Shown here piece after piece: positions 55,969 through 64,000 of a stretch of DNA of 64,000 nucleotides. This DNA is from Flavobacteriales bacterium UBA972. GTDB taxonomy: Bacteria > Bacteroidota > Bacteroidia > Flavobacteriales > Schleiferiaceae. The DNA lies in NCBI GenBank assembly GCA_002292855.1, contig DBBY01000042.1, positions 31,236 to 95,235 of the forward strand, written 5' to 3'. Below the pieces are notes generated by a model. That model was not told where the DNA came from. It saw nothing but the letters and a program-made list of their open reading frames with translations, and searched no databases. The stretch's first letter is position 1. Each line of letters begins with the position of its first letter. Position numbers and translations under genes: made by a program.

Positions 55969-58314
55969 ATGGACGGACTTTTAAGCGGACTCAATTCAGC
56001 ACAGCGCAAGGCCGCAGAACACATCAAGGGTCCAGTCATGGTTATTGCGGGAGCCGGCTCGGGCAAGACCCGAGTGCTGACCTACCGCATCGCCCACCTG
56101 CTTGCCAACGGAGCGGATGCATTCCAAATACTCGCACTCACCTTTACCAACAAAGCGGCCCGAGAAATGAAGGAGCGCATCGCCAAAGTGGTGAGCGCGG
56201 ACGAGGCCAAAAACGTTTGGATGGGAACCTTTCACTCCATTTTTGCGCGAATCCTCCGGGTTGAAGGCAGTCGTCTTGGCTTCCCGAGCAACTTCACCAT
56301 TTATGATACCGAAGACGCCCACAAAGTGGTGGCCAACGTCATCAAGGAACTTAACCTTGATAAAGAAATCTATAAAACGAAATCAGTAGCATCGCGGATT
56401 TCAGCCTATAAAAACAACCTAATTACGCCCAAGGCTTATGCCGCACGGGCCGACCTCCAGGAGCAGGATGCCTCGGCCAGAATGCCCAAGCTGGGCGAAG
56501 TCTACAGCCAGTACATGGAGCGCTGCTTTAGGGCGGGCGCCATGGATTTTGACGACTTGCTGCTCAAGACCAACGAACTTTTTGCCCGCTTTCCAGAGGC
56601 CTTAGCAAAATACCAGGAACGGTTTCGCTACCTGCTGGTTGACGAGTACCAAGACACCAACCACGCCCAGTACCTCATTGTCAAGGCACTTGCCAGCCGC
56701 TTTGAGAATATTTGCGTAGTCGGCGACGACGCCCAGAGCATCTATTCCTTTAGGGGAGCCAACATCCGCAACATTTTAAATTTTCAAAACGACTACCCCG
56801 ATGCCGCTCTCTATAAGTTGGAGCAAAACTACCGCAGCACCAAGCGCATCGTCAGCGCGGCCAATACCCTGATTTCGCACAACAAGGAGCAGCTTCAAAA
56901 AGACGTTTGGACCGAGAATCCGCTGGGTGAAAAAATCGTAGTGCACCAGAGCGTCAGCGATTCTGACGAAGGCCAGTACGTGGCCCAAACCACCTGGGAC
57001 TTAGTGCACCGCGAGCAGCGTCACTACAGCGATTTTGCCATTTTGTACCGCACCAACGCGCAATCGAGGTCCTTTGAAGACGCGCTGCGCCGTCGAAACA
57101 TTCCCTACCAGATTTATGGCGGACTCTCCTTTTACCAGCGCAAGGAAATCAAGGACGTTCTGGCCTACGTGCGCTTAACGGTCAATGCCAGCGACGAGGA
57201 GGCCCTTCGGCGCGTTATCAATTTGCCAGGGCGCGGAATTGGTGAAACGACCCTGGCCCGCCTCACTATTGCAGCCAACGAGAAAAAAGTACCCATTTGG
57301 GAGGCCGTGCGCCACGCCACATCATGGGATTTGGGCATTAACCGACCCACTGCTGAGCGCCTAGAAGCCTTCGCCGACCTAATCGACTCCTACCGCATCA
57401 TCGCCAGCGAGCAGGACGCCTTTGGAACGGTGGAGCACATTGTGCGCAGCAGCGGCCTAGTTAAGTTGCTGGCAGAAGACAAGTCTCCCGAGGGAATCAG
57501 CAGGTACGAGAACATTCAAGAATTGCTCAACGGCATCAAAGACTTTGTAGAGCAGCAAAGCCAAACCGAAGACGGTAATCCGAGTTTGGGGGCCTTTCTG
57601 CAGGATGTGGCCCTTTTTACCGACCGCGACGAGCAAGTAAGCGACGAGCCCAAGGTCACCCTCATGACCATTCACCTGGCAAAGGGCTTGGAATTTCCCG
57701 TGGTTTTTGTGGTGGGTTTAGAAGACAGCCTCTTCCCGTCGATGATGGCCATGAATTCCCGCAGCGACCTCGAAGAGGAACGAAGGTTATTTTATGTAGC
57801 CCTGACCCGGGCGGAACAGAGGGCCTATTTGACGCATGCGCGGGTGCGCTACCGCTGGGGCAAGCTCATGGACTGCGAACCCAGTAGGTTCCTCGATGAA
57901 CTCGACGACGAGCACTTGGACGTGCACCTCCCTGAGGTTGCCAAGAACTACGGGGTCCCTCGAGAACTACGCGATGCCTTTGGCGACCCCGAACAACCTC
58001 GAACTTTTAGGGGAGGCGGGGGCCCTAACCGTAGCGGTTCCGCATCAAAGCCAGCGGGACCGCCGCCCGCTCCAATACGGTTTAGAAAGCCCGAAAACCT
58101 AAAGCCCTTGGGGCAAGCCAGTGCTGCGTCGGGAATTCCTGCAAACGAACTAATTTTGTCACCCGGGGTTCGCGTGCTTCACGACCGTTTTGGAGCAGGC
58201 ACCGTGACCGAAGTGGAATCCGCCACCGATGGCGGCAAAGCCACCATAAAATTTGATAACGCGGGCGAAAAGAAACTCCTTCTTAAGTTCGCTAAATTGC
58301 AGCTCCTGGCTTAG
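55969..58314 (+). CDS. ATP-dependent DNA helicase UvrD/PcrA family
   Basis: 781 residues. A superfamily 1 3'-5' helicase acting in nucleotide excision repair and removal of proteins from DNA. Q motif LNSAQRKAAEHI, Walker A AGAGSGKT (27-34), Ia LTFTNKAAREM, motif II LLVDEYQDTN, III VVGDDAQSIYSFRGA, IV YRTNAQSRSFE, V MTIHLAKGLEFPVVF and VI YVALTRAEQRAYLTH are all present. The C-terminal GVRVLHDRFGAGTVTEVE is the PcrA/UvrD Tudor-like end. ATG 55969 is preferred to an in-frame TTG that overlaps the promoter. Confidence 0.95.
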   Translation: MDGLLSGLNSAQRKAAEHIKGPVMVIAGAGSGKTRVLTYRIAHLLANGADAFQILALTFTNKAAREMKERIAKVVSADEAKNVWMGTFHSIFARILRVEGSRLGFPSNFTIYDTEDAHKVVANVIKELNLDKEIYKTKSVASRISAYKNNLITPKAYAARADLQEQDASARMPKLGEVYSQYMERCFRAGAMDFDDLLLKTNELFARFPEALAKYQERFRYLLVDEYQDTNHAQYLIVKALASRFENICVVGDDAQSIYSFRGANIRNILNFQNDYPDAALYKLEQNYRSTKRIVSAANTLISHNKEQLQKDVWTENPLGEKIVVHQSVSDSDEGQYVAQTTWDLVHREQRHYSDFAILYRTNAQSRSFEDALRRRNIPYQIYGGLSFYQRKEIKDVLAYVRLTVNASDEEALRRVINLPGRGIGETTLARLTIAANEKKVPIWEAVRHATSWDLGINRPTAERLEAFADLIDSYRIIASEQDAFGTVEHIVRSSGLVKLLAEDKSPEGISRYENIQELLNGIKDFVEQQSQTEDGNPSLGAFLQDVALFTDRDEQVSDEPKVTLMTIHLAKGLEFPVVFVVGLEDSLFPSMMAMNSRSDLEEERRLFYVALTRAEQRAYLTHARVRYRWGKLMDCEPSRFLDELDDEHLDVHLPEVAKNYGVPRELRDAFGDPEQPRTFRGGGGPNRSGSASKPAGPPPAPIRFRKPENLKPLGQASAASGIPANELILSPGVRVLHDRFGAGTVTEVESATDGGKATIKFDNAGEKKLLLKFAKLQLLA

Positions 58315-58327
58315 CAGGGGCACAACC

Positions 58328-58999
58328 ATGGAAACTGCAAGTATTACCACACTGTCTCTAGACTACAACACAGACCGCCCCGAAATGGTCCTTGGGGAAT
58401 ATGGCCGCCTCGTGCAAACTATGCTCGAGTTTTGCTTGACTTTAGACGATAAAGTCAAGCGCACCGAGTCTGCGGCGCATATTGTAGACACGGTCGGCCG
58501 CTTGAACCCGGCCATGCGAGGGCAGCCCGACTTTGCGCGCAAGGTTTGGGACCACCTTCACGTGATGTCTAAGTTTGAGTTGGACGTGGACGGCCCCTAC
58601 CCTGCCCCCCTGCGCGAACTGCTCGAGGCCAAGCCAGAGCGAGTGCCCTACCCGGCAAAAAGCCGAAGCCACCGATACTACGGGGTTATTCTTCAAAACC
58701 TCATCAGTACAGTTGCTGAAATGGAGCCTAGTGAAGAACGTCAAGGGATCGAGTACGACATTGCCAACCAAATGAAGCGTGCCTACCTGAGTTGGAACAA
58801 AGACACCGTAGACGACGCCGTAATTTTTAACGACCTCCGGCTGCTTTCGGGTGGACGTTTGGGTCAGGAAGGTTCTGCATTGTCCGTCGCCAAAGGGGTG
58901 GTGTCGCAGAATGCGCCCCTGCATGCCAAAAACCGCAAAAAGAAGCCCATGAATTCTTCAAATTTTAACAAACGCAAAGGCGGATTTACCCGCAAGTAA
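58328..58999 (+). CDS. DUF4290 family protein
   Basis: 223 residues from ATG 58328 (METASITTLSLDYNTDRP); the open frame upstream is the end of the helicase gene. The chain is mainly helical (YGRLVQTMLEFCLTLDDKVK, SRSHRYYGVILQNLIS) and matches my recollection of DUF4290, a Bacteroidota-only family placed before murA. The last 30 residues are very basic (NRKKKPMNSSNFNKRKGGFT), suggesting nucleic-acid or membrane-surface binding. Function unknown; two bases before murA, 13 after the helicase. Confidence 0.8.
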   Translation: METASITTLSLDYNTDRPEMVLGEYGRLVQTMLEFCLTLDDKVKRTESAAHIVDTVGRLNPAMRGQPDFARKVWDHLHVMSKFELDVDGPYPAPLRELLEAKPERVPYPAKSRSHRYYGVILQNLISTVAEMEPSEERQGIEYDIANQMKRAYLSWNKDTVDDAVIFNDLRLLSGGRLGQEGSALSVAKGVVSQNAPLHAKNRKKKPMNSSNFNKRKGGFTRK

Positions 59000-59001
59000 G
59001 T

Positions 59002-60318
59002 ATGGCTTCGTTTAAAATAACCGGCGGAACAGCCCTCAAGGGCGAAGTGCATCCTCAGGGTGCTAAAAATGAAGTACTTCAAATAATTTGTGCCGTTTTG
59101 CTGACCGACGAGCCGGTGCGCATTACCAACGTGCCCGACATCATCGATGTCAATAAACTCATCGAAATCATCGGCGACTTTGGAGTGCGCGTGACCAAAA
59201 ACGGTCCCGGAGATTTCACGTTTGTAGCGGATTCCGTGGATGTTGAATACTTGTTTGGCACGACCTACAAAAACAAAGGGGCCTCATTGCGCGGATCCGT
59301 TATGGTGGTTGGACCCATGCTTGGCCGCTTTGGCAAAGGCTACATTCCCAAACCCGGTGGCGATAAAATTGGACGCCGCCGACTAGACACGCACTTTGAG
59401 GGCTTCATGAAGCTCGGGGCTAAATTCATCTATGAAGAAGAGGCCTACTTCTATGGCGTCGAGGCCCCAGCAGAAGGACTCAAGGGTGCCTATATTTTGC
59501 TCGACGAACCCTCAGTAACGGGCACTGCCAACATTGTAATGGCCGCAGTACTGACCAAGGGATTGACTACCATCTACAATGCAGCCTGCGAACCCTACCT
59601 GCAGCAACTCTGCGCGATGCTCGTTAGAATGGGTGCCAAGATTGAGGGCATTGGGAGCAACCGCCTCAGCATTACCGGGGTAGACCGTTTGTCAGGCACC
59701 GAGCACCGATGCCTACCCGACATGATTGAGATTGGTTCATGGATCGGCTTGGCCGCAATGACCAAGTCAGAAATTACCATAAAGAATGCCGGCATTGCCC
59801 ACCTTGGTCAAATTCCCAATGTATTCCGCAAGCTTGGAATTATCATTGAGGAGCGCGGAGACGACCTCTACATTCCGGCTCAAGAGCACTACGAAGTGGG
59901 CGCCTACCTCGACGGATCCATGGTAACCATTGCCGACGGACCCTGGCCTCTCTTTACTCCCGACCTTTTGAGCATTGTTTTGGTAACTGCCACCCAAGCC
60001 CGCGGATCTATTTTGGTTCACCAAAAGATGTTTGAAAGCCGATTGTTTTTTGTGGACAACCTCATCGAAATGGGAGCCCAGATAATCCTTTGCGACCCGC
60101 ACCGCGCGAGTGTAATCGGTCTGGATCGCAAGTTCAGCCTAAGGGCTACCCGAATGTCTTCGCCCGATATTCGCGCGGGAATTGCCCTTTTAATTGCCGC
60201 ACTGAGTGCCGAAGGAACCTCGACCATTCACAACATTGAGCAAATTGATCGAGGCTACGAGCAGATCGACAAGCGCCTGCGCGACCTCGGCGCCAAAATT
60301 GAACGTATTCTGGACTGA
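59002..60318 (+). CDS. murA: UDP-N-acetylglucosamine 1-carboxyvinyltransferase with Asp in the active-site loop
   Basis: 438 residues. It transfers enolpyruvate from PEP to UDP-GlcNAc, the first committed step of peptidoglycan synthesis. Seen: GAKNEVLQIICAVLL (substrate Lys-Asn pair), RRLDTHFEGFMKLGA, SVTGTANIVMAAVLTKGLT, and the closing domain. In the mobile loop, the Cys that fosfomycin alkylates in most MurA enzymes is Asp121 (PKPGGDKIGRR). MurA with Asp is active and insensitive to fosfomycin in other bacteria, so natural resistance is predicted. Confidence 0.95.
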   Translation: MASFKITGGTALKGEVHPQGAKNEVLQIICAVLLTDEPVRITNVPDIIDVNKLIEIIGDFGVRVTKNGPGDFTFVADSVDVEYLFGTTYKNKGASLRGSVMVVGPMLGRFGKGYIPKPGGDKIGRRRLDTHFEGFMKLGAKFIYEEEAYFYGVEAPAEGLKGAYILLDEPSVTGTANIVMAAVLTKGLTTIYNAACEPYLQQLCAMLVRMGAKIEGIGSNRLSITGVDRLSGTEHRCLPDMIEIGSWIGLAAMTKSEITIKNAGIAHLGQIPNVFRKLGIIIEERGDDLYIPAQEHYEVGAYLDGSMVTIADGPWPLFTPDLLSIVLVTATQARGSILVHQKMFESRLFFVDNLIEMGAQIILCDPHRASVIGLDRKFSLRATRMSSPDIRAGIALLIAALSAEGTSTIHNIEQIDRGYEQIDKRLRDLGAKIERILD

Positions 60319-60340
60319 TTTTTGAACTTATTTTTACCCT

Positions 60341-60883
60341 ATGAAAACCATCCTTTCCCTGGGCGCTGCCGCCCTTCTATTGGCCGCTAGTCCCTCGAGC
60401 GTCGTTACGTCACCCGACGCTTCGTCGCAAATGGCTACGGTAAACGTCGGATCCATGGCTCCCGACATCGCACTTCTCGACCCTTCGGGCAAAACCCGCA
60501 AGCTGTCAGACCTTAGGGGCAAGGTGGTACTGCTTGACTTTTGGGCGGCCTGGTGCGGACCCTGCCGCATGGAAAACCCGAACGTGGTTAAAACCTACAA
60601 CGAGTACAAGAACGCCAAGTTCAGCACTGGCAAAGGTTTTGAAGTCTTCAGCGTGTCGCTTGACAACACAAAAGATCGCTGGGTTGAGGCAATTGCCAAG
60701 GACGGCCTTGTTTGGACCAACCACGTCAGCGACCTCAAGGGATGGCGCTCCGAAGGAGCTGCGCTTTATGGAGTGAACTCCATTCCTGCTACCTACTTGA
60801 TTGACGGTAAGGGCAAGGTCATTGCCAAAAATCTACGCGGACCAGCGCTTGAGAATGCGCTTAAAGCCATGGAATCCAAGTAA
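60341..60883 (+). CDS. TlpA/ResA-like periplasmic thioredoxin
   Basis: 180 residues. A signal peptide (MKTILSLGAAALLLAASP) precedes a thioredoxin fold with the redox motif WCGPC at 71-75, the cis-Pro segment GVNSIPATYLID, and VNVGSMAPDIALLDPSG, typical of TlpA-like proteins. It probably reduces or oxidises disulfides in the periplasm. A -7-like TATTTTTA (60329-60336) lies 4 nt upstream of the ATG, so it may be transcribed separately from murA. Confidence 0.88.
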   Translation: MKTILSLGAAALLLAASPSSVVTSPDASSQMATVNVGSMAPDIALLDPSGKTRKLSDLRGKVVLLDFWAAWCGPCRMENPNVVKTYNEYKNAKFSTGKGFEVFSVSLDNTKDRWVEAIAKDGLVWTNHVSDLKGWRSEGAALYGVNSIPATYLIDGKGKVIAKNLRGPALENALKAMESK

Positions 60884-60906
60884 GGATAAACCCCCTTTCT
60901 CAAGGT

Positions 60907-60939
60907 CTGCCAATATGACATTAAATGGTCGTTTGGCAG
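60907..60939 (+). promoter_or_regulatory. 33-nt palindrome upstream of grpE-dnaJ (candidate heat-shock operator)
   Basis: Outer arms CTGCCAA (60907-60913) and TTGGCAG (60933-60939) are exact complements, with an inner CATT/AATG pair in register, in the 95-base gap before grpE. It is not the HrcA CIRCE element. A palindrome at this place fits a regulator site controlling chaperones; the regulator is unknown. Confidence 0.5.
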
Positions 60940-60978
60940 GCTTTGTGTTTTAAGGCGAGGAGACGAAGTCATTGATCA

Positions 60979-61506
60979 ATGAAAGACCAAACAAAGAACC
61001 CCAAAGAACCGCTAGAAGCAATCCTGGAAGAGGCGACCGCAACCCAGGCAGAGGCTGAACCAATAGAGCGCGACATCGAAGCTGAAATTCAAGAGCTCAA
61101 GGATCAAAACCTGAGACTTTATGCGGAGTTTGAAAACTTTAGGCGCCGCAATGCCCGCGAACGCCTTGAGCTGATGTCGGTTGCCGGAGAAAAAGTAATT
61201 AAGTCGGTATTGCCCGTGCTCGATGACTTTGAGCGCGCACTCAAGACCCTGGCCGAAGGCTCGGAGCGCTTGGGCCTGGAACTCATACAAAACAAGCTCG
61301 TTAATGCCCTAAAGAGTGAGGGCCTAAAGCAAATGGAATCTACGCTGGGTCAAGCCTTTGACGTAGAGCGGATGGAGGCCATTACCAACGTCCCCGCCCC
61401 TTCTGAAGCTTTAGTAGGTTGCGTAGTGGATGAGCTCGAGAAGGGCTACCTCTTGGGCGATAAAATAATTCGATATGCCAAGGTCGTCGTAGGCCAAGGA
61501 AGCTAA
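60979..61506 (+). CDS. grpE: Nucleotide exchange factor GrpE
   Basis: 175 residues. GrpE releases ADP from DnaK. The N-terminal 40 residues are acidic, followed by the long coiled coil ([34 protein letters not shown]) and the C-terminal beta domain with VVVGQGS at the end. It lies four bases before dnaJ; dnaK is elsewhere. Confidence 0.95.
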   Translation: MKDQTKNPKEPLEAILEEATATQAEAEPIERDIEAEIQELKDQNLRLYAEFENFRRRNARERLELMSVAGEKVIKSVLPVLDDFERALKTLAEGSERLGLELIQNKLVNALKSEGLKQMESTLGQAFDVERMEAITNVPAPSEALVGCVVDELEKGYLLGDKIIRYAKVVVGQGS

Positions 61507-61510
61507 TACC

Positions 61511-62632
61511 ATGAGTAAGCGCGATTACTACACCGTACTGGGAGTAGCCCGAGGAAGCTCGGCCGAGGAGATCAAAAAGGCATACCGCAAGCTTGCGATT
61601 CAGTTCCACCCCGACAAGAATCCCGGCGACGCCGCAGCGGAGGAAAAATTCAAGGAGGCCGCCGAGGCCTATGAGGTTCTGTCGAACCCCGAGAAGAAGC
61701 AGAAGTACGACCAATTTGGGCACCAGGCCTTTGGCCCCGGATCAGGCGGCGGTGGCGGCGGAATGAATATGGACGACATATTCAGCCATTTTGGTGACAT
61801 TTTTGGAGACTCCTTTGGCGGAGCCTTTGGCGGATTTGGAGGACGTGGCGGCGGCAGTGCTGCCAACCGAGGAGCCAACCTGCGTGTTCGCGTCAAGCTC
61901 ACCCTTGAAGAGATTGCCAACGGCGTCGAGAAGAAGATTAAGATTCGCCGAGCCATTCCCGCAGAAGGTCTCACGTTTAAAACCTGTGCTTCATGCGGAG
62001 GCTCTGGTCAGGTAACCCGAGTGCAGAACACCATCCTGGGTCAGATGCGCACCGCAAGTGCATGCCCCAGCTGCCAAGGAGCCGGTAAAACCATTGATAA
62101 GAGGCCCGAAGGCGTGGGCGCAGACGGACTTGAACGCCACGACGAAGTCGTAAGCGTGAAAATCCCTGCCGGTGTTCAAGACGGCATGCAACTCAGGGTG
62201 CAGTCCAAAGGAAACCACGGTCCTGCAGGCGGTGCCGCTGGAGACCTTATTGTCTCAATTGAAGAAGAAGCCCACGAACTTCTGGTACGCGAAGGCAACA
62301 ACCTCCACCACGAACTGCACCTGTCCTTCCCGGATGCTGCACTGGGAACCACCGTAGAGGTACCGACGGTATCGGGAAAGGTCCGCATGAAAATTGACCC
62401 TGGAACCCAAAGCGGCAAAACGTTAAGGCTCAAAGGCAAGGGACTACCGAGCCTCGAAGGCTACGGGCAGGGCGACCAGCTGATTCACGTAGCAGTTTGG
62501 ACCCCCAAGTCCTTGACCAACGACGAAAAGGAACTCCTCGAAAAGCTAAACCAAAGCGATCGGTTTAAGCCCCGACCGGGTGCGGGCGACAAGAGCTTCT
62601 TTGATAAAGTCAAGGACCTGTTCCAGAACTAG
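61511..62632 (+). CDS. dnaJ: Chaperone DnaJ with one of two zinc centres
   Basis: 373 residues. J domain with HPD at 33-35, then a Gly/Phe-rich region (75-122), zinc-finger domain and two C-terminal substrate domains ([20 protein letters not shown]). Only two CxxCxGxG repeats remain: Cys159/162 and Cys185/188, the equivalent of zinc centre II. The positions of zinc centre I hold RRAIPAEG and RPEGVGADG instead. Zinc centre II is needed for DnaK cooperation and centre I for independent chaperone activity in E. coli, so the latter may be weakened. Followed by a bidirectional terminator. Confidence 0.95.
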   Translation: MSKRDYYTVLGVARGSSAEEIKKAYRKLAIQFHPDKNPGDAAAEEKFKEAAEAYEVLSNPEKKQKYDQFGHQAFGPGSGGGGGGMNMDDIFSHFGDIFGDSFGGAFGGFGGRGGGSAANRGANLRVRVKLTLEEIANGVEKKIKIRRAIPAEGLTFKTCASCGGSGQVTRVQNTILGQMRTASACPSCQGAGKTIDKRPEGVGADGLERHDEVVSVKIPAGVQDGMQLRVQSKGNHGPAGGAAGDLIVSIEEEAHELLVREGNNLHHELHLSFPDAALGTTVEVPTVSGKVRMKIDPGTQSGKTLRLKGKGLPSLEGYGQGDQLIHVAVWTPKSLTNDEKELLEKLNQSDRFKPRPGAGDKSFFDKVKDLFQN

Positions 62633-62648
62633 CAACTGCCAACCCAAC

Positions 62649-62678
62649 AAAAAACGCGGCCTCTGAGCCGCGTTTTTT
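62649..62678. terminator. Bidirectional terminator between dnaJ and the gliding-type protein gene
   Basis: Stem ACGCGGC (62654-62660) and GCCGCGT (62667-62673) with a six-base loop, flanked by a-run 62649-62654 and t-run 62673-62678, so it can end transcripts from both sides. Confidence 0.92.
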
Positions 62679-62701
62679 ATGGCATCGATTGAAGACAGGG
62701 A

Positions 62702-64000
62702 TCAATAAACAATGGTCACTGGCCCTGAATAGCGCAAACCGCCTGGACCAACCACAAAGAAGTAGTAGGTTCCGCTTGGCAAAAGATTGCCATCGAGGTC
62801 GGTGCCGCCCCAGTCGTTGGCATAGGCCTCCTTCTCATAGACCCAAGTAGTACCCCATCGATTCATAACTCTCAGGGTGCAGGCGTCTCCAAACTGAACC
62901 TCGCTAAGGTCCAGAACGTCGTTCATGCCGTCTCCATTGGGAGTAAGTACGTTCATAACATTCGACAGATCAGGACTAACCTGATCGGGAAGCCAGCTTA
63001 CAAAGACCGTATCAATACCTCGGCACCCCAAATTATCGGTGACAATGACATAGAACGTGGTACTGTCGGACTGCATAAGAACCTCAGGACTCTGCTGCCG
63101 AGAATTATTGAAGTACACGGGCTGGTCGGCAAACCAATAGTAGGCAGAACCGCTGGTAACATCAAGGTAAGCCGTGTCTCCGCGAGCAATCTGGGTGTCC
63201 TTAGGCGAGGCGGTAACGGGATAGTACCAATCAAAAACCTGAACGGTGTCCCATAAGGTATCGGGGCAGTAGGCGGACTGTATAATGCACCGAACCGGGT
63301 AAATACCCGAACTATTCCAGCGCACCCCAGTGACCAGCTTGCCGGAGGCGCCAAAGGTGTTGGAGCTGCTCCCGAACTCCCAGGAAATCGCGGCATCATA
63401 GGGCGCCGAACCAACGGCCTCAAAACGAAAGTTCTGCACCTCCACGCAAGGAACTCCATTGGACTCAATGCGGTAGTCAGGGGCGTTCATAACCCTGAAG
63501 GGGACCGTGAGCGTGTCGGTACAGACCAAGCCGGGATTGATGATTAGGGTTACCGTGTAGGTACCCGTATCGGGGAAGGTGTAGGTCGGGAAGGCCAGGG
63601 AACTCGTATCTGCTGTGGTGCTGGTATCACCAAAGTCCCAGAAATAGGTCAAAGCACCTGTGGTTTGCGGGGTAAAGGTCAAGGTTCTCCCGTCGCAGTA
63701 GAGCTGAGGATCTTCGAGTTGGGTAACCATGTCTGCCACCGTATTAATGATGCAGTTGGTCACATTGAATTGGTAGTCGCGCCGCACCACCGATAGCCTT
63801 TGACCGTTGCGGTATTCACTCACGCAAATCCCAACAACGTACTGGCCTGCAGTTGTGGCAACCCCCGTAATAATCCCCGTTTGCGAATCAATAGTTAGCG
63901 CCGGAGCGCCAGGAACCGGCTGGCTTGATGTCGCAGGAGCCACAAAAGGGATGGTTGTGTAGGGAGGCGCCGATGCAGTGCCTGGACTTGCATTGCCAGG
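62702..64000 (-). CDS. Gliding-motility-associated C-terminal domain protein (partial, N-terminus off the right edge)
   Basis: The frame stays open to the window end, giving at least 432 residues of a larger exported protein. A PKD domain is clear (LTYFWDFGDTSTTADTSSL, YTFPDTGTYTVTLIINPG), plus further Ig/PKD-like repeats with SAYYWFAD. The C-terminal about 85 residues (NVLTPNGDGMNDVLDLSEVQ, MNRWGTTWVYEK, DLDGNLLPSGTYYFFV) are the type B sorting domain of type IX secretion substrates, seen in gliding adhesins such as SprB. It is thus probably a surface or secreted adhesin. Confidence 0.92.
   Translation of the reverse strand, partial: PGNASPGTASAPPYTTIPFVAPATSSQPVPGAPALTIDSQTGIITGVATTAGQYVVGICVSEYRNGQRLSVVRRDYQFNVTNCIINTVADMVTQLEDPQLYCDGRTLTFTPQTTGALTYFWDFGDTSTTADTSSLAFPTYTFPDTGTYTVTLIINPGLVCTDTLTVPFRVMNAPDYRIESNGVPCVEVQNFRFEAVGSAPYDAAISWEFGSSSNTFGASGKLVTGVRWNSSGIYPVRCIIQSAYCPDTLWDTVQVFDWYYPVTASPKDTQIARGDTAYLDVTSGSAYYWFADQPVYFNNSRQQSPEVLMQSDSTTFYVIVTDNLGCRGIDTVFVSWLPDQVSPDLSNVMNVLTPNGDGMNDVLDLSEVQFGDACTLRVMNRWGTTWVYEKEAYANDWGGTDLDGNLLPSGTYYFFVVGPGGLRYSGPVTIVY

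Noticed and set aside
60907..60939. CIRCE element for HrcA
   Set aside because: The arms do not match TTAGCACTC/GAGTGCTAA.
60933..60950. Sigma-54 promoter (TTGGCAG...TTTGTG) before grpE
   Set aside because: The -12 part does not fit TTGC at the needed spacing; better explained as an arm of the palindrome.
1..64000. Mobile elements, prophage, defence systems
   Set aside because: No transposase, integrase, terminal repeats, toxin-antitoxin or nuclease-helicase defence arrangement was found on either strand.

Overview
The window is chromosomal DNA from a Bacteroidota bacterium, most likely a Flavobacteriales member with fairly GC-rich DNA. The main evidence is: no clear Shine-Dalgarno sequences before start codons; promoter -7 elements of the form TANNTTTG; a type IX secretion / gliding-motility C-terminal domain protein at the right edge; lineage-typical genes (DUF4290, DUF3822, FadL-like OmpP1, eukaryote-like citrate synthase, archaeal-type ProRS, DnaJ with a single zinc centre); and the gene order rpoA-rplQ-carA-eno-gltA. 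The species cannot be named from the sequence alone. Coding density is very high. No gene-free stretch reaches 300 bases, and no insertion sequence, prophage, CRISPR array or defence island was seen.

Layout. 1-5.1 kb: partial exonuclease III, a small lipoprotein, a fused B12-dependent acyl-CoA mutase (IcmF) and a HAD phosphatase. 5.2-6.9 kb: an unknown membrane-anchored protein, a DUF3822-like protein and RsmD. 6.8-12.2 kb (minus): a six-gene overlapping chain radC - UDP-GlcNAc 2-epimerase - deacetylase-like - GNAT/FemAB-like - OxyR - rdgB. 12.3-14.9 kb (minus): rpsT, tRNA-Glu, an unknown conserved protein and proS. 14.9-20.5 kb (plus): a Trp/Asn/Gly-rich lipoprotein, a FadL-like porin and a large BNR-repeat secreted protein. 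20.6-30.8 kb: fabH-like gene diverging from a tightly packed plus-strand run folE-cysS-yidD-lgt-DUF192-BNR-pepE-gpmI-map-methyltransferase. 30.9-35 kb (minus): CT398-like coiled coil, Nif3-like protein and rpsA. 35-38.8 kb (minus): carA-eno-gltA.

38.9-55.8 kb (minus) is one uninterrupted 32-gene str-S10-spc-alpha ribosomal supercluster from rpsL to rplQ, including fusA, secY, infA and rpoA but no tuf after fusA. It ends in a hairpin terminator and starts from a TACATTTG promoter with a hairpin in its leader. 56-60.9 kb (plus): uvrD/pcrA-DUF4290-murA, then a TlpA-like thioredoxin. 60.9-62.7 kb: grpE-dnaJ behind a 33-nt palindrome that is a candidate heat-shock operator. 62.7-64 kb (minus): the C-terminal part of a PKD / gliding-type surface protein that runs off the window.

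Most genes are housekeeping. The less ordinary signals are: a recurrent TANNTTTG-like element only 4-5 nt upstream of start codons, suggesting many leaderless or near-leaderless transcripts; the overlapping glycan / peroxide-sensor chain at 7-12 kb; MurA with Asp in place of the fosfomycin-target Cys; loss of zinc-binding cysteines in several proteins; a long-range inverted repeat in the rpsA leader; and the composite palindrome before grpE.
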